Position numbers and translations under genes: made by a program
Notes under the pieces: generated by a model
Database searches by the model: none
The model's input: the letters and a program-made list of their open reading frames with translations, nothing else
What the model was told of the DNA's origin: nothing
Shown here: positions 1 through 9,234 of the stretch, piece after piece
Layout: each line of letters opens with the position of its first letter
Numbering within the stretch: position 1 is the first letter of the stretch
Origin: Streptomyces sp. WM6378
GTDB taxonomy: Bacteria > Actinomycetota > Actinomycetes > Streptomycetales > Streptomycetaceae
Length of the DNA stretch: 64,000 nucleotides
Reading direction: 5' to 3'
Assembly: GCF_001279695.1 (NCBI RefSeq)
Contig: NZ_LGDD01000234.1
Span: forward strand, 62,001-126,000

Positions 1-21
1 GTAGCGGCCCGCGCGCCGCGG

Positions 22-975
22 TCAGGCGCGCTCGGCCAGCAGGCCGCGGTACCACGCCAGGGTGGCGTCGAGGGTGTCGCCCATCGCGATCGGCGCGGTG
101 CGGAACGCGGCCTCGAAGGCCCCCGAGCTCACGATCTGCGGCTCGGTGTGCTGATAGAACATCTCGGCGTACGCGTCCATGAAGACCTGGTCGAACGGGC
201 CGAAGGGGCGCGGCTGGTCGAGCGTCACGATCTTCAGCGGGCGGCCGACCCGGTCCTCGATCATCCCGAGCACCTCACGGGTGGTCACGGCCGATGCCGT
301 CGGGAGGTGCCAGACCCGGCCGTCGCCGTGCGGGCTCTCGCCGAGCGTGGCGAGCCCGGCGGCCACCGCGCGGATGTCGGTGTAGCTGTGCGGGAGGTCG
401 ATGTCGCCGAGCGTCAGCACTTCGCCGCCGGTCAGCGCCCCGGGGAAGACGGCCGCGCCGAGCGTCGAGTTGAAGACCCCGGGGCCGACGAAGTCGGCGG
501 ACCGGCCGAGCACCACCGAAGCGCGTGCCTCGCGGTGCGCGGCCAGGTACCTGTCGTCGAGCTCGGCGCGCATCCGGCCCTTGTGGGTGGTGGCGCGCCA
601 CGGGGTGTCCTCGGTCATGACCTCTCCGTGGGTCTCGCCGTACGGGTAGAGCGTGTCGAGGACGACCAGGCGCGCGCCCTGCGTCTCCACGGCGCCGAGC
701 ACGGCTTCCTGGATCCGAGGCATGACCTCGACCTGGAGCTGGTAGGCGACATTGACGCAGTGGTAGACGACCCCGGCTCCGCGCACCGCTGCCGCGGCCC
801 CCTCGGCCGATGCGACGTCACCCTTCAGCCGGTCGACTCCCGCTATCTCGGGGCCGGTTCCCGACCGGTCGACGAGGCGGACCGGGTGGCCGCGGTGCGC
901 GAGCTCGGTGGCCAGGGCCGTGCCGGCCGGGCCCGCGCCGAGAACCACGTGCAGGTTGCTTTCGGTGTGCGACAT
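22..975 (-). CDS. NAD(P)-dependent epimerase/dehydratase-like protein
   Basis: Probable NAD(P)-binding oxidoreductase of the extended SDR/NmrA-like group, about 317 aa, cytosolic. The N-terminus carries the Rossmann pattern GAGPAGTALA directly after the first beta strand (LHVVLGAGPAG), followed by an acidic end of strand 2 (RLVDRSG), as in NAD(P)-binding epimerases. A TLYPYGE segment sits where SDR proteins carry their catalytic Tyr region. The substrate cannot be read from the sequence. An upstream ATG at 990 exists, but the ATG at 975 is preceded by AGGGGA at good spacing and gives the more usual MSHTE start. The gene stands alone; the next gene (MFS, same strand) lies behind a 250-bp spacer holding an AT-rich palindrome (1037-1053) that may be its operator. 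The family assignment is solid and the function is open. Confidence 0.85.
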   Translation of the reverse strand: MSHTESNLHVVLGAGPAGTALATELAHRGHPVRLVDRSGTGPEIAGVDRLKGDVASAEGAAAAVRGAGVVYHCVNVAYQLQVEVMPRIQEAVLGAVETQGARLVVLDTLYPYGETHGEVMTEDTPWRATTHKGRMRAELDDRYLAAHREARASVVLGRSADFVGPGVFNSTLGAAVFPGALTGGEVLTLGDIDLPHSYTDIRAVAAGLATLGESPHGDGRVWHLPTASAVTTREVLGMIEDRVGRPLKIVTLDQPRPFGPFDQVFMDAYAEMFYQHTEPQIVSSGAFEAAFRTAPIAMGDTLDATLAWYRGLLAERA

Positions 976-1036
976 GTCGATTCCCCTCATGGCCGGGACG
1001 GCGTCAGCCCCCGGCTGCGTTATGTGCAGTGGCGTT

Positions 1037-1053
1037 AGTTAGAGACTATAACT
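1037..1053. promoter_or_regulatory. AT-rich palindrome upstream of the epimerase gene
   Basis: AGTTA-GAGACTA-TAACT, with 5-bp arms and a 7-nt centre, lies about 60 bp upstream of the start codon at 975 in an otherwise GC-rich spacer. The AT-rich composition and symmetry suggest a repressor site, for example of the HxlR, MarR or TetR type that often controls NmrA/SDR genes. No regulator gene lies next to it. The site call is inference. Confidence 0.35.
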
Positions 1054-1128
1054 CTGGCGCGTGCTTGACGCAATGAAGAGATGGGTTCGTCAAAGGCGCG
1101 CTGTTTCAGGGCAGCCCTGTGCGGCACG

Positions 1129-1180
1129 GCGCCCCAAAGGGGCGCGGGGAACTGCGCGATCAGCCCCCACCGGCCCGCGG
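1129..1180. repeat. Dispersed GC-rich hairpin element
   Basis: A perfect 7-bp stem GCGCCCC/GGGGCGC with an AAA loop (1129-1145) is followed by GGGAACTGCGCGATCAGCCC. This combination resembles a short repeat I recognise from many Streptomyces intergenic regions. It lies just downstream of the MFS stop codon (minus strand), so it may also act as the terminator of that gene. Recognition as a dispersed element is from memory. Confidence 0.5.
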
Positions 1181-1225
1181 ATGAACCACTCCACTCGCCG
1201 CGGGGCGCTCGGCCGCGGCCCGGAC

Positions 1226-2728
1226 CTACGCCGCCGGTGCCCCCGGCGGCGTCGTGCCCTCGGCCGATGCCGCGAGCCGCGCGGACAACGGGGCGGCGAT
1301 GTCCTCCAGGGACTTGCCCTCCGCGTCGATCGCGAGGAACGCGGCCACCACCCCGGCCGCCGTCATCAGCGCCGCGCCGATGCCGAAGGCGATGACGGCG
1401 TCGCCGACCACCCCGCTGGACGTCAGCGCCGAGAAGACCAGCGGCCCCGAGATGCCGCCCGCGGCCGTACCGAGCGCATAGAAGAAGGCGATCGCCATCG
1501 CGCGCGTCTCCATCGGGAAGATCTCGCTCACCGTGAGGTACGCGGAACTCGCCCCCGCCGACGCGAAGAACAGCACCACACACCAACACGCCGTCATCGT
1601 CGTGGCGTTGAGCCACCCCTGGGCGAAGAACCACGCGGTCACGAAGAGCAGAACGCCCGACAGCACATACGTACCGGCGATCATCCTGCGCCGGCCGACC
1701 GTGTCGAAGAGCTTGCCGAGCAGCAGCGGGCCCAGGAAGTTGCCGAAGGCGATCACGGCGAAGAAGTAGCCGGTCGTTCCGCTGGAGACGTCGAAGAACT
1801 TCACCAGGATCGAGCTGAACCCGAACGTGATCGCGTTGTAGAGGAAGGCCTGCCCGATGAACAGGGCGAAGCCGAGCACCGCCCGCTTGGGGTAGGCCTT
1901 GAACAGGGTCCGGGCGATCTCGACGAAGCCCACGCTCTCGCGCTGCTCGATGGTGATCGACCGCCCCGGCGGCGGGAGCCGCTCGCCGGTCTGCTCCTCC
2001 ACCTCGTGCTCCACGTCGTCGAGCAACTGCTCCGCGCCCTCCTCGCGGCCGTGGATGAACATCCACCGTGGACTCTCCGGTACGTGCCGCCGCACCAGCA
2101 GGATCACGAGACCGAGCACGACGCCGAGGGCGAAGGTGAGCCGCCAGCCGACGTTCTCCGGCAGGATGTCGGTGTTGAGCGCGACGACGGAGAGCAGCGC
2201 CCCGCCCATCGCGCCCAGCCAGTAGCTCCCGTTGATGATGAGGTCCACCCGGCCGCGGTACTTGCTCGGGATCAGCTCGTCGATGGCGGAGTTGATGGCC
2301 GCGTACTCGCCGCCGATGCCGAACCCGGTCAGAAAGCGGAACAGGAAGAACCACCACGCCGAGAAGGACAGCGCGGTCATCGCGGTGGCCGCGAGATACA
2401 CCGCGAGGGTGACCAGGAACAGCTTCTTGCGCCCGAACCGGTCGGTCAGCCAGCCGAAGAACAGTGCCCCCGCACAGGCCCCCGCCACATACAGCGCGGC
2501 GCCAAGGCCTGTGACCTGGGCGTCGGTGATCGCGAGCCCGCTGCCGTGCTCCGAGAGCCGGCTCGCGATGTTCCCGACGACGGTGACTTCGAGCCCGTCC
2601 AGGATCCACACGGTGCCGAGACCGATCACGATCATCCAGTGCCAGCGCGACCAGGGCAGCCGGTCCAGCCTCGCCGGCACCTCGGTCGTGATGGTCCGTG
2701 GCCCCGGGCCCCGCACCGCGCCGCTCAT
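1226..2728 (-). CDS. MFS transporter (sugar-porter-like)
   Basis: Twelve-helix major facilitator transporter of 500 aa in the cytoplasmic membrane. It shows the family signatures GWLTDRFGRKKLF in the loop between helices 2 and 3, RFLTGFGIGGEYAA in helix 4, and PESPRWMFIHGR before the central cytoplasmic loop, as in sugar/metabolite:H+ symporters. The substrate is unknown. The ATG at 2728 is preceded by AGGAGG with 7-nt spacing, so the upstream in-frame extension to 2809 is rejected. It follows the carboxylesterase gene on the same strand after a 138-bp gap, so a shared transcript is possible but not shown. The hairpin at 1129-1145 could end transcription. Confidence 0.9.
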   Translation of the reverse strand: MSGAVRGPGPRTITTEVPARLDRLPWSRWHWMIVIGLGTVWILDGLEVTVVGNIASRLSEHGSGLAITDAQVTGLGAALYVAGACAGALFFGWLTDRFGRKKLFLVTLAVYLAATAMTALSFSAWWFFLFRFLTGFGIGGEYAAINSAIDELIPSKYRGRVDLIINGSYWLGAMGGALLSVVALNTDILPENVGWRLTFALGVVLGLVILLVRRHVPESPRWMFIHGREEGAEQLLDDVEHEVEEQTGERLPPPGRSITIEQRESVGFVEIARTLFKAYPKRAVLGFALFIGQAFLYNAITFGFSSILVKFFDVSSGTTGYFFAVIAFGNFLGPLLLGKLFDTVGRRRMIAGTYVLSGVLLFVTAWFFAQGWLNATTMTACWCVVLFFASAGASSAYLTVSEIFPMETRAMAIAFFYALGTAAGGISGPLVFSALTSSGVVGDAVIAFGIGAALMTAAGVVAAFLAIDAEGKSLEDIAAPLSARLAASAEGTTPPGAPAA

Positions 2729-2866
2729 GAACCGCCTCCTGCCGCCGCGAGCCGAAACCGCACCTGCCGGACGCGAGTACCCGGCGCTCACCGGACATAC
2801 TCCCCGCAATCGCCCACCCCCAGTCGGACCCGAACAGGTGGCGCGCCCCGCGGCCGGCAGCGGCTC

Positions 2867-4411
2867 TCAGACGGACGGAACGGGATCCGCGTCCTGGCTC
2901 AACTCCAGGGCGGAGAAGGCATGTTGGGCCCAGATGTGACGCGATGTCTCGTGCGGGTACGGCACGGTGTGCGGCTCGGCCGCGAACACGCGGGTCAGCC
3001 GGCCCTCGGTGCGGTAGCGGGCCCAGCCCGGGTCGCCGTGCGCCGCGAACGCGGTCCACGCGCTGCCCATCGCCTCCGAGACGGCCACGGCCTCGGCCGG
3101 CGGCTCCGCGCCGAGCACCATCGTGGCGATCCCGCCGCGCAGCGTGCCGAACACCAGCGGCACATCGAGCCCGTGGCAGGCACCGAGCACACCGCCCAAC
3201 GCCGGTGCCCCCCAGGCCAGTTCATAGGTGTACGTGGTGCCGCCGCTCATCGCGTGCGCCTCGGCCAGGTGCAGGCTCGGCATCCGGAACAGCCAGTCCG
3301 ACATGACCAGGTCCTGCATCGTGGTCGGGTCGGCCTCCGGATGGCCGGCCCGGTAGGCCGCCGCCCCCTCGCGGCCCGGCGCGAACCTCGCCAGGGTGGT
3401 GTCGGCCTCCTCCTGGGTGACCTTTCCGTAGCGGCCCGCCATCACCGTGAACAGCCGTGCCTCGTCCCGGGTGTGACCCGCGATCAGTTCGATGTCGCGG
3501 CTCCGTCCGGCGCGCAGCGCCTCCCAGGGCGAACGGGGAAGCACCTCGCCGTCGACCACCGGCGCGAACGGGAGGTGGGCGTGGGCGATCCGGCCCCAAC
3601 GTGCCCCGTACTGCGTGATCTTGCCGAGCACCGCGTCCGCCGCGTCCCGCAGGGCCTTCGGCGACACCGGAGCCAGCGCGTCCCGGGTGGCGGGCAGGCC
3701 GAGCTCGCCGGCCACGCTCGCGCCGACGTCCGCGGCCAGCGCCGGACTGAAGACCGTGCCCGGGACGCTCTGCGCCACGGCCCGGTGGAACAGACCGGCC
3801 GCCCTGGGCATCGCCAGCAGGGCCGCGATCGCGCCCGCCCCCGCGGACTCGCCGAAGACGGTCACCCGGCCCGGGTCGCCGCCGAACCCCGCGATGTTGT
3901 CCCGCACCCACTCCAGGGCGGCGACCTGGTCGAGGAGCGCCCGGTTGGGCACCGCGCCCTCGAAGTGGCCGTACCCCTCGGCGCCCACCCGGTGGTTGAA
4001 GGTGACGACGACCGTGCCGCGGCGGGCCAGCGCCGTCCCGTCGTAGGTGGGCCCGTCGGACGAGCCGACCAGGAAGGCCCCGCCGTATATCCACACCATG
4101 ACGGGCAGCCGGGCCGACCCACTCGGATCCGGCGACCAGACGTTGACCGTCAGCCACTCGTCCGAATCGCTCGGGCTCTCGGGACCCGAGCCGAACCCCA
4201 GGCCGAGCGACTGCGGGGGAGTGGGGCCGAACGAGAGGGCCTCGCGTACGCCGTCCCACGGCAGGGCGGGCGCGGGCGGGGCCAGGTGCAGGGGGCCGAC
4301 GGGCGGCTGGGCGAACGGGATGCCGCGGAAGACGGCCATGCCGTCCGCGACGCGTCCGCGGACGGTTCCGGAGGTCGTACGGATCTCGGGTGCGGGCGTG
4401 CGTCCGGTCAT
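2867..4411 (-). CDS. Type B carboxylesterase
   Basis: Alpha/beta-hydrolase of the carboxylesterase type B family, 514 aa, near the family's usual length. Visible features are the oxyanion-hole motif YGGAF (about residues 109-113), the nucleophile elbow FGESAG with Ser189, and the family N-terminal pattern FRGIPFAQPPVG. No signal peptide is visible, so it is probably cytosolic and would hydrolyse short-chain or aromatic esters. AAGGG lies 8 nt upstream of the ATG at 4411. The MFS gene follows 138 bp downstream on the same strand, which would fit uptake and de-esterification of one substrate, but that link is inference. Confidence 0.9.
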   Translation of the reverse strand: MTGRTPAPEIRTTSGTVRGRVADGMAVFRGIPFAQPPVGPLHLAPPAPALPWDGVREALSFGPTPPQSLGLGFGSGPESPSDSDEWLTVNVWSPDPSGSARLPVMVWIYGGAFLVGSSDGPTYDGTALARRGTVVVTFNHRVGAEGYGHFEGAVPNRALLDQVAALEWVRDNIAGFGGDPGRVTVFGESAGAGAIAALLAMPRAAGLFHRAVAQSVPGTVFSPALAADVGASVAGELGLPATRDALAPVSPKALRDAADAVLGKITQYGARWGRIAHAHLPFAPVVDGEVLPRSPWEALRAGRSRDIELIAGHTRDEARLFTVMAGRYGKVTQEEADTTLARFAPGREGAAAYRAGHPEADPTTMQDLVMSDWLFRMPSLHLAEAHAMSGGTTYTYELAWGAPALGGVLGACHGLDVPLVFGTLRGGIATMVLGAEPPAEAVAVSEAMGSAWTAFAAHGDPGWARYRTEGRLTRVFAAEPHTVPYPHETSRHIWAQHAFSALELSQDADPVPSV

Positions 4412-4579
4412 GCGATGTCCCTTCTCGGCAGCGGGACTCCACGATACGGAGCCGAGGAGGGGAGGAGAGTGGCGGGTGCAGCATGACGGGCCCCAACTCC
4501 GCCTCTGGCATCGGTAGTTGGTGCCAGGCGCGGAGGGGAGCGGCGGGCGGACGGAGCGTGGCCCGCCCGCCCGGCCGGG

Positions 4580-4783
4580 CTACGGAACTTCGCGCAGGTA
4601 CAGCGCGCCGCAGGTGTGGCAGAAGGGGTGGGCGCGGTCCGTGCCCCAGGCGTCGTCGGGCTGTTCGTCGGCGCCCTCGACCAAGTCGTGTCCGCACATG
4701 GCCTGTTTCTCGTCGCCGCGGACCATGTGCCATTCCTTCAGGGTGTCGCCGTCGGGTCTTTCGGCAACGATGCGATGGCGCAC
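4580..4783 (-). CDS. Small Cys-containing hypothetical protein
   Basis: A 67-aa protein read from GTG at 4783, which has GAGGAG upstream at normal spacing; the longer in-frame extension to 4894 lacks that support. The C-terminal half has a single C-G-H (MCGHDL) and a closing HPFCHTCGALY segment, so Cys/His residues are arranged as CxH...CxxC and could hold one metal ion. It resembles small conserved Streptomyces proteins with no assigned role. It is flanked by the esterase and the helicase on the same strand, with larger gaps on both sides. Confidence 0.65.
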   Translation of the reverse strand: MRHRIVAERPDGDTLKEWHMVRGDEKQAMCGHDLVEGADEQPDDAWGTDRAHPFCHTCGALYLREVP

Positions 4784-5061
4784 TGGTGACTCCTCATCCG
4801 TATCGGGCCGCGCCCGGCCGCCCGGCCGCGGACGCCGGGTACGCCCCGGCCTTTCGACACTGTCACCGGTACCGCGCCGACGCATGCGGAACACCCGCCG
4901 AAGGTGACACGGCGGCTGTCATCGCGCGGCGTGTTCCATGAGCGCCCCGGCCGTGGTTCGGGTCCGGCGGGCCGGGGCGGGCCCGGACGCGGCCGTCGGC
5001 TCGTTTACGAGTGCCGATCGACGAGGCGGACCGCCGCCTGCGCTGATCCGGCGGACGGCCG

Positions 5062-7665
5062 CTACGCCCAGTCGACGCCCAGCTGGGCGAGCGCGCTGCG
5101 CTGGGTGTGGCTGAGCCCGGCGCGCCGGGTCTTGGTGTTCGAGTACCAGATGCCCAGTTTCACGACGGTGCCGTCCGGCAGCGTCTCCTCGTGCCCCCGG
5201 GGAATGGTGGTGCGGGCTTCCCGTTGGACGTACTGCCCGAGCGCCGCGAGGCCGCGGGTGAAGGCGGCCGACGCCTTGCCCGTGCCGGTCTTCGCGCCCG
5301 GGCGGGGCGGTTTCGCGGGCCTGAGGCCGAGCGCGGAGAGCCGTTCCCGCTGGGCCTCGGACAGGGCGCGCCAGTCCTGCCGCTGCCGCTCGGCCCAGCG
5401 CCCGAGGTCGTCGCCGTCGAAGGTCACCCCGGGCCGGATGTCGGGAAGGGAGCCGTCGGCGGCCACGAGGTCGCGCAGCACGGCGTACTGCCGCTGCCAG
5501 TCGAGGGGCCAGGGGCAGTTCCAGTCGGGGTCGATCGCGGCCAGCTGGGCCGCCCGGCGCCCCGCCCGCTCCGGGTCCTTGCCGAGCCCGCCCGTCCGGC
5601 GCAGATTGGCCAGGTGCTGCCCGACCGGCTCGTCCAGCCAGACGGCGTCCTGGCGGGGCGCCAGATGGTCGTGGGCGCGGTGGAAGGCGCGGAACGCCGC
5701 GAGCTTGCCCTCCCACGCCTCGTCGCCCGGCTCCCAGACCATCCCCGCCTCGTCGAGCTGGAACTTGCGGTGCTCGTCGAGTTCGCCGGTCCGCAGCGCC
5801 CGCCGCTGCTGGGCGACCCACCGGCCGAGCGGGAACCGGGTCACGCCCAGGGCGACTTCGGTGTCGTACGGGACGGACACGAGCCCGGTGTGGTGGTGCT
5901 CGGCGCGCCAGCGGCGCAGCGCGTTCAGCCCCTCCAGCCACACCAGCGACTCGGGGCGGTAGACCCGGGTGCGCAGGAACGCGGCGACGGTGGCCGGGTC
6001 GCGCGGCGTCGAGAAGCGCAGGAGCGGGTTCGCGGCGTCGTCGGGGGACTCGACGATCCGGCCCCGGCTGTCGCGGCGCAGGCGCGGGTGGCGGCCGCCG
6101 TCGGCCGCGCGGGTCAGCGCGTGCGAGGCGAGCTGCTCGACGAGCCGCTCGTCGTGCGAGCGCAGCCCCTGCAGGACGGCCACGAGCGGCGCGTAACTCG
6201 CCGAGGCGATCATGTCCCGCGGGTCCTCGTCGCGGCCGAGGAAGACGGGCACCAGGATCCGGGCGGTCTTGGTGGTGCCGTCCGGATTGGGCCGCAGCGC
6301 CCGGCCGATGTTCTGGACGATCTCGACCTGGGAACCCCGGGTGTCGGCGAAGCAGATCGCCTCCACACCGCGCGCGCCGACGATGTCCACGCCCTCGCCG
6401 AGCACCCGGACACTCGCGAGGAACGCGCGGTGCACGCTGCGTCCCTTGGCGTCGGTGCCGTCCGCGAACTGCCGCAGCACATCCCGCCGTTCGGACACCA
6501 GATGGTCCCCGCACAGCCACTCGGCCCACACCCGGTCCGCCGGGACGTGGCGGTCCGGTTCGAGCCCGTACGGCTCGGCCTGCGAGGGCGGAAGCTTCGC
6601 GGCCCGGCGCCGCGCCCTGGAGCCGACCTCGCTCGTATACAGCTCGGCCGCGGTCTCCGGGAGCCGAGCGGCGAAGGCCTTGGCCTCCTCGACGCGTTGG
6701 TGGAACGTCATCACGGTGTGCAGGTCGTGCGCCGCCGCGTGTTCCAGGAGCGCGGTCTGGAGCAGCGCCAGGCGACGGCCCCGCCGCTCCTCCTCCGAGG
6801 CCCGGGCGCGCAGCGGCGCGGGGTCGCGGATCTCCAGTACGTCGATCTCGAAACCGGCCAGGATGCCGCGCTCGACGGCCTCGGCGAGCCCGAGCTGGAC
6901 GATCTGGCGGCCGTAGGTGGCCGAGTCCGTGGTCATGCTGGCGATCTCCTGCTCCCGGCCGTCCTTTCCGCGCGGGGGCCGGGGCGCGGCGAGGATCCGC
7001 GGGGTGGCCGTCAGGTACAGCCGCCGGCCGGCCGGGATCCGGTCCTGGTCGTGGACGGCCGCCCAGGGGCGCCCGGTGTCGCCGGCCGTGCGGTGGGCCT
7101 CGTCCACCACGGCGAGGTCGAACGGGTCGAGCCGCTGCCCGTACATCAACTCACCGCCCGCCAGGGCCAGTTCGAGCGGACCGGGCACTTTCTCCACCCC
7201 GGGCGGGGCCCCTTCGTCGGGGTCGTCCCGCTCCACCAGTGAGGCGTACGTGGCGAGCACGACGACGGGACCCCGCCCGGCCCACAGGGCCAGCTGAATG
7301 GGGTTGGTGGTGCACCGCACCCCCAGCCCGTCCAGGACCTCGTCCCTCTCCAGGGAACACACCGCGACCATCGGGGAGCGGTGGCCCACGGCTCGCCAGG
7401 CCCGCGCTGTCTGCACCAGGAGGTCGAGGGTGGGCACGAGCACCAGGATCCGGCCGCGCGGGAGCATCTCCAGCGTGGCCGACGCGGCGGTGTAGGTCTT
7501 GCCGCTGCCCGTCGCCGACACGACGGTGGCCCGGGCCCCGCCCTTGGGCACGTCGGCGCGCGCCGGGAAGCCGAACTCGGCGAGGATCCGCGCCTTCGCG
7601 TCCACCTGGTGCTCACGGAGCCTGATCACGCACGCCCACCGTTCCTCATCGCTGCCTCCGGCCAC
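5062..7665 (-). CDS. DEAD/DEAH-box helicase with helicase-associated (HA) repeats
   Basis: Superfamily 2 helicase of up to 867 aa. Motif I is ATGSGKT (residues 51-57), motif II is VVDEAH (about 186-191), motif III is LTATPR, and the second RecA domain includes the GVDIVGARGVEAICFADT region and an arginine-finger motif in QNIGRALRP. The last 300 residues hold about four HA-type repeats, each a Trp-rich helical unit (LGRWVAQQRR, VGQHLANLRR, LGRWAERQRQ, LGIWYSNTKT). The start is uncertain: GTG at 7665 or GTG at 7629 are both possible and neither has a strong ribosome site. There is no nuclease domain and no modification gene beside it, so a defence role is not supported by context. Confidence 0.9.
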   Translation of the reverse strand: MAGGSDEERWACVIRLREHQVDAKARILAEFGFPARADVPKGGARATVVSATGSGKTYTAASATLEMLPRGRILVLVPTLDLLVQTARAWRAVGHRSPMVAVCSLERDEVLDGLGVRCTTNPIQLALWAGRGPVVVLATYASLVERDDPDEGAPPGVEKVPGPLELALAGGELMYGQRLDPFDLAVVDEAHRTAGDTGRPWAAVHDQDRIPAGRRLYLTATPRILAAPRPPRGKDGREQEIASMTTDSATYGRQIVQLGLAEAVERGILAGFEIDVLEIRDPAPLRARASEEERRGRRLALLQTALLEHAAAHDLHTVMTFHQRVEEAKAFAARLPETAAELYTSEVGSRARRRAAKLPPSQAEPYGLEPDRHVPADRVWAEWLCGDHLVSERRDVLRQFADGTDAKGRSVHRAFLASVRVLGEGVDIVGARGVEAICFADTRGSQVEIVQNIGRALRPNPDGTTKTARILVPVFLGRDEDPRDMIASASYAPLVAVLQGLRSHDERLVEQLASHALTRAADGGRHPRLRRDSRGRIVESPDDAANPLLRFSTPRDPATVAAFLRTRVYRPESLVWLEGLNALRRWRAEHHHTGLVSVPYDTEVALGVTRFPLGRWVAQQRRALRTGELDEHRKFQLDEAGMVWEPGDEAWEGKLAAFRAFHRAHDHLAPRQDAVWLDEPVGQHLANLRRTGGLGKDPERAGRRAAQLAAIDPDWNCPWPLDWQRQYAVLRDLVAADGSLPDIRPGVTFDGDDLGRWAERQRQDWRALSEAQRERLSALGLRPAKPPRPGAKTGTGKASAAFTRGLAALGQYVQREARTTIPRGHEETLPDGTVVKLGIWYSNTKTRRAGLSHTQRSALAQLGVDWA

Positions 7666-7842
7666 TTGCGACGTCCGGAGAAGGAAAACTCTAAGCCCCG
7701 CCCGCCTGCCGTCCCGTGGCCGAGAGCGGCTCGTCCGTTCGGTGCAGTGCGCAGGATCAAGATCGGTCGCCGGGAGGATTTGCCCGGACCGGGCCCCTTG
7801 CGACAGTTGATGCCCAGTTCGCCCATCCGAAAGGGAGACTCC

Positions 7843-9177
7843 ATGCTCTTAGACCGCCCTGAGCGTCGCCACCGCGCACGCGTCGCCAAAACCACCGCCG
7901 CCCTGGCGGTGGCCCTCCTCGCGACCGTCGTCCCGGCCCAGGCCGCGCCCGCCCCCACGGCCCTTTCCACCCCCGACGCGACGGCCGCTTCGGCCGGTCT
8001 GGACCGCAAGGCGCTCGGCGCCGCGCTGGACGCGGTCCACGCGGCGGGCATGTACGGCGTGAACACGGAGGTCAGAGACGGCAGCCAGGCGTGGCAGGGC
8101 GCCACGGGGCTCGCCGACGTCGGCGCGGGCCGCCCCATGAGGCCCCAGCTCCAGCACCGCGTGGGCAGCGTCACCAAGGCGTTCACCTCGGTCGCCGTGC
8201 TCCAGCAGGTCGCCAAGGGCCGCATCGACCTCGACGCCCCGATCGGCCGCTACCTCCCCGACACCGTCCCCGGCGAGCGCGGGCAGGCGATCACCGTACG
8301 GATGCTGCTCAACCACACCAGTGGCATCGGCGACTACATCCCGGGCGCGTTCCCCTCCCTGCTGGAGAAGTCGACCAAGAGCCTGGACGACAACCGCTTC
8401 CGCTACTTCCGGCCCGAAGAACTGGCCCGCCTCGGCGTCGAGGCCGAGCCCACCGGCAAGCCCGGCGAGAAGTGGTCGTACTCCAACACCAACTACATCA
8501 TCGCCGGGATGCTGATCCAGAAGGTCACGGGCGAGGACCCCGAGGCGTACATCACGCGCAACGTCATCCAGAAGGCGGGGCTGCGCAACACCTACTTCCC
8601 GCGCTCCCCGTACATATCCGGACCGCACCCCAGGATGTACGAGTCGTTCTACGGGCTGATCGACCCGCCGCGCGACTACAGCGTGTACGACATGTCGTGG
8701 GGCGGGACCGCGGGGGCCCTCGTCTCGACGACGGGCGACCTCGACGACTTCTACCGCAAGCTGCTGCGCGGCCATCTCCTGCCCGCCGCGCAGCTCCACG
8801 AGATGCAGACCACGGTGCCGGTGCTCGGCGAGAACGGCGAGGTCGTGATGGGCTACGGCCTCGGTGTGGCCGCCGTCGACCTGCCGTGCGGGCGGTTCTG
8901 GGGGCACGACGGAGCGGTGTTCGGAGCCGGGACGTCCGTCCTGTCCAGCCCGGACGGCCGGCGTCAAATGGCCACCGCCTACAACCTGATGAAGTATCAG
9001 AAGCTGGACAAGGACGGGAAGGTGCAGCCGAGCCCGATCGACGCCGCGCTCGACGGCTTCTACCTCCAGGCGCTGTGCGGCAAGGACGCGGGCGACCGGA
9101 CGGGCAAGCCCGCCGCCCCCGCCGTGCCGCTCCCACGCACCCAGGATCTCGCCCCGGCGACGGCCCCGCGCCTGTGA
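7843..9177 (+). CDS. Secreted serine hydrolase (class C beta-lactamase/DD-peptidase fold), TTA codon 3
   Basis: A 444-aa exported penicillin-binding-fold hydrolase. It has a cationic N-terminus, a hydrophobic core and an AxA-like cleavage site near residues 32-36. Catalytic motifs are SVTK (S109, K112), YSN in KWSYSNTNY, and HDG replacing KTG near the C-terminus, the pattern of D-Ala-D-Ala carboxypeptidases and esterases such as the R61 type. The ATG at 7843 has AAGGGAG 5-6 nt upstream. Codon 3 (7849-7851) is TTA, so translation should need the bldA leucyl-tRNA and be tied to development. A strong hairpin at 9194-9224 follows the stop. Confidence 0.92.
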   Translation: MLLDRPERRHRARVAKTTAALAVALLATVVPAQAAPAPTALSTPDATAASAGLDRKALGAALDAVHAAGMYGVNTEVRDGSQAWQGATGLADVGAGRPMRPQLQHRVGSVTKAFTSVAVLQQVAKGRIDLDAPIGRYLPDTVPGERGQAITVRMLLNHTSGIGDYIPGAFPSLLEKSTKSLDDNRFRYFRPEELARLGVEAEPTGKPGEKWSYSNTNYIIAGMLIQKVTGEDPEAYITRNVIQKAGLRNTYFPRSPYISGPHPRMYESFYGLIDPPRDYSVYDMSWGGTAGALVSTTGDLDDFYRKLLRGHLLPAAQLHEMQTTVPVLGENGEVVMGYGLGVAAVDLPCGRFWGHDGAVFGAGTSVLSSPDGRRQMATAYNLMKYQKLDKDGKVQPSPIDAALDGFYLQALCGKDAGDRTGKPAAPAVPLPRTQDLAPATAPRL

Positions 9178-9193
9178 CCGATCGCCCAACCTG

Positions 9194-9224
9194 CCTCGGC
9201 GGTCCGCGCTTCGGACCGCCGAGG
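9194..9224. terminator. Bidirectional intrinsic hairpin
   Basis: Arms of 13 bp (CCTCGGCGGTCCG and its complement) close a 5-nt loop in the 57-bp gap between the convergent serine hydrolase and PQQ-type genes. There is no long U tract, as is usual in streptomycetes. Confidence 0.8.
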
Positions 9225-9234
9225 CCCCGGTGGG

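Noticed and set aside
1061..4486. A 1141-codon plus-strand reading frame opposite the MFS and esterase genes
   Set aside because: It lies antisense to two genes with clear family motifs and good ribosome sites. The protein is low-complexity Arg/Gly/Pro/His text typical of high-GC antisense frames.
5107..7242. A 711-codon plus-strand frame opposite the helicase
   Set aside because: Antisense shadow of a gene with intact helicase motifs.
7811..7845. ATG and ATC 15 bp apart before the serine hydrolase
   Set aside because: The flanking bases do not match the CACATGG type and there are only two; probably chance.
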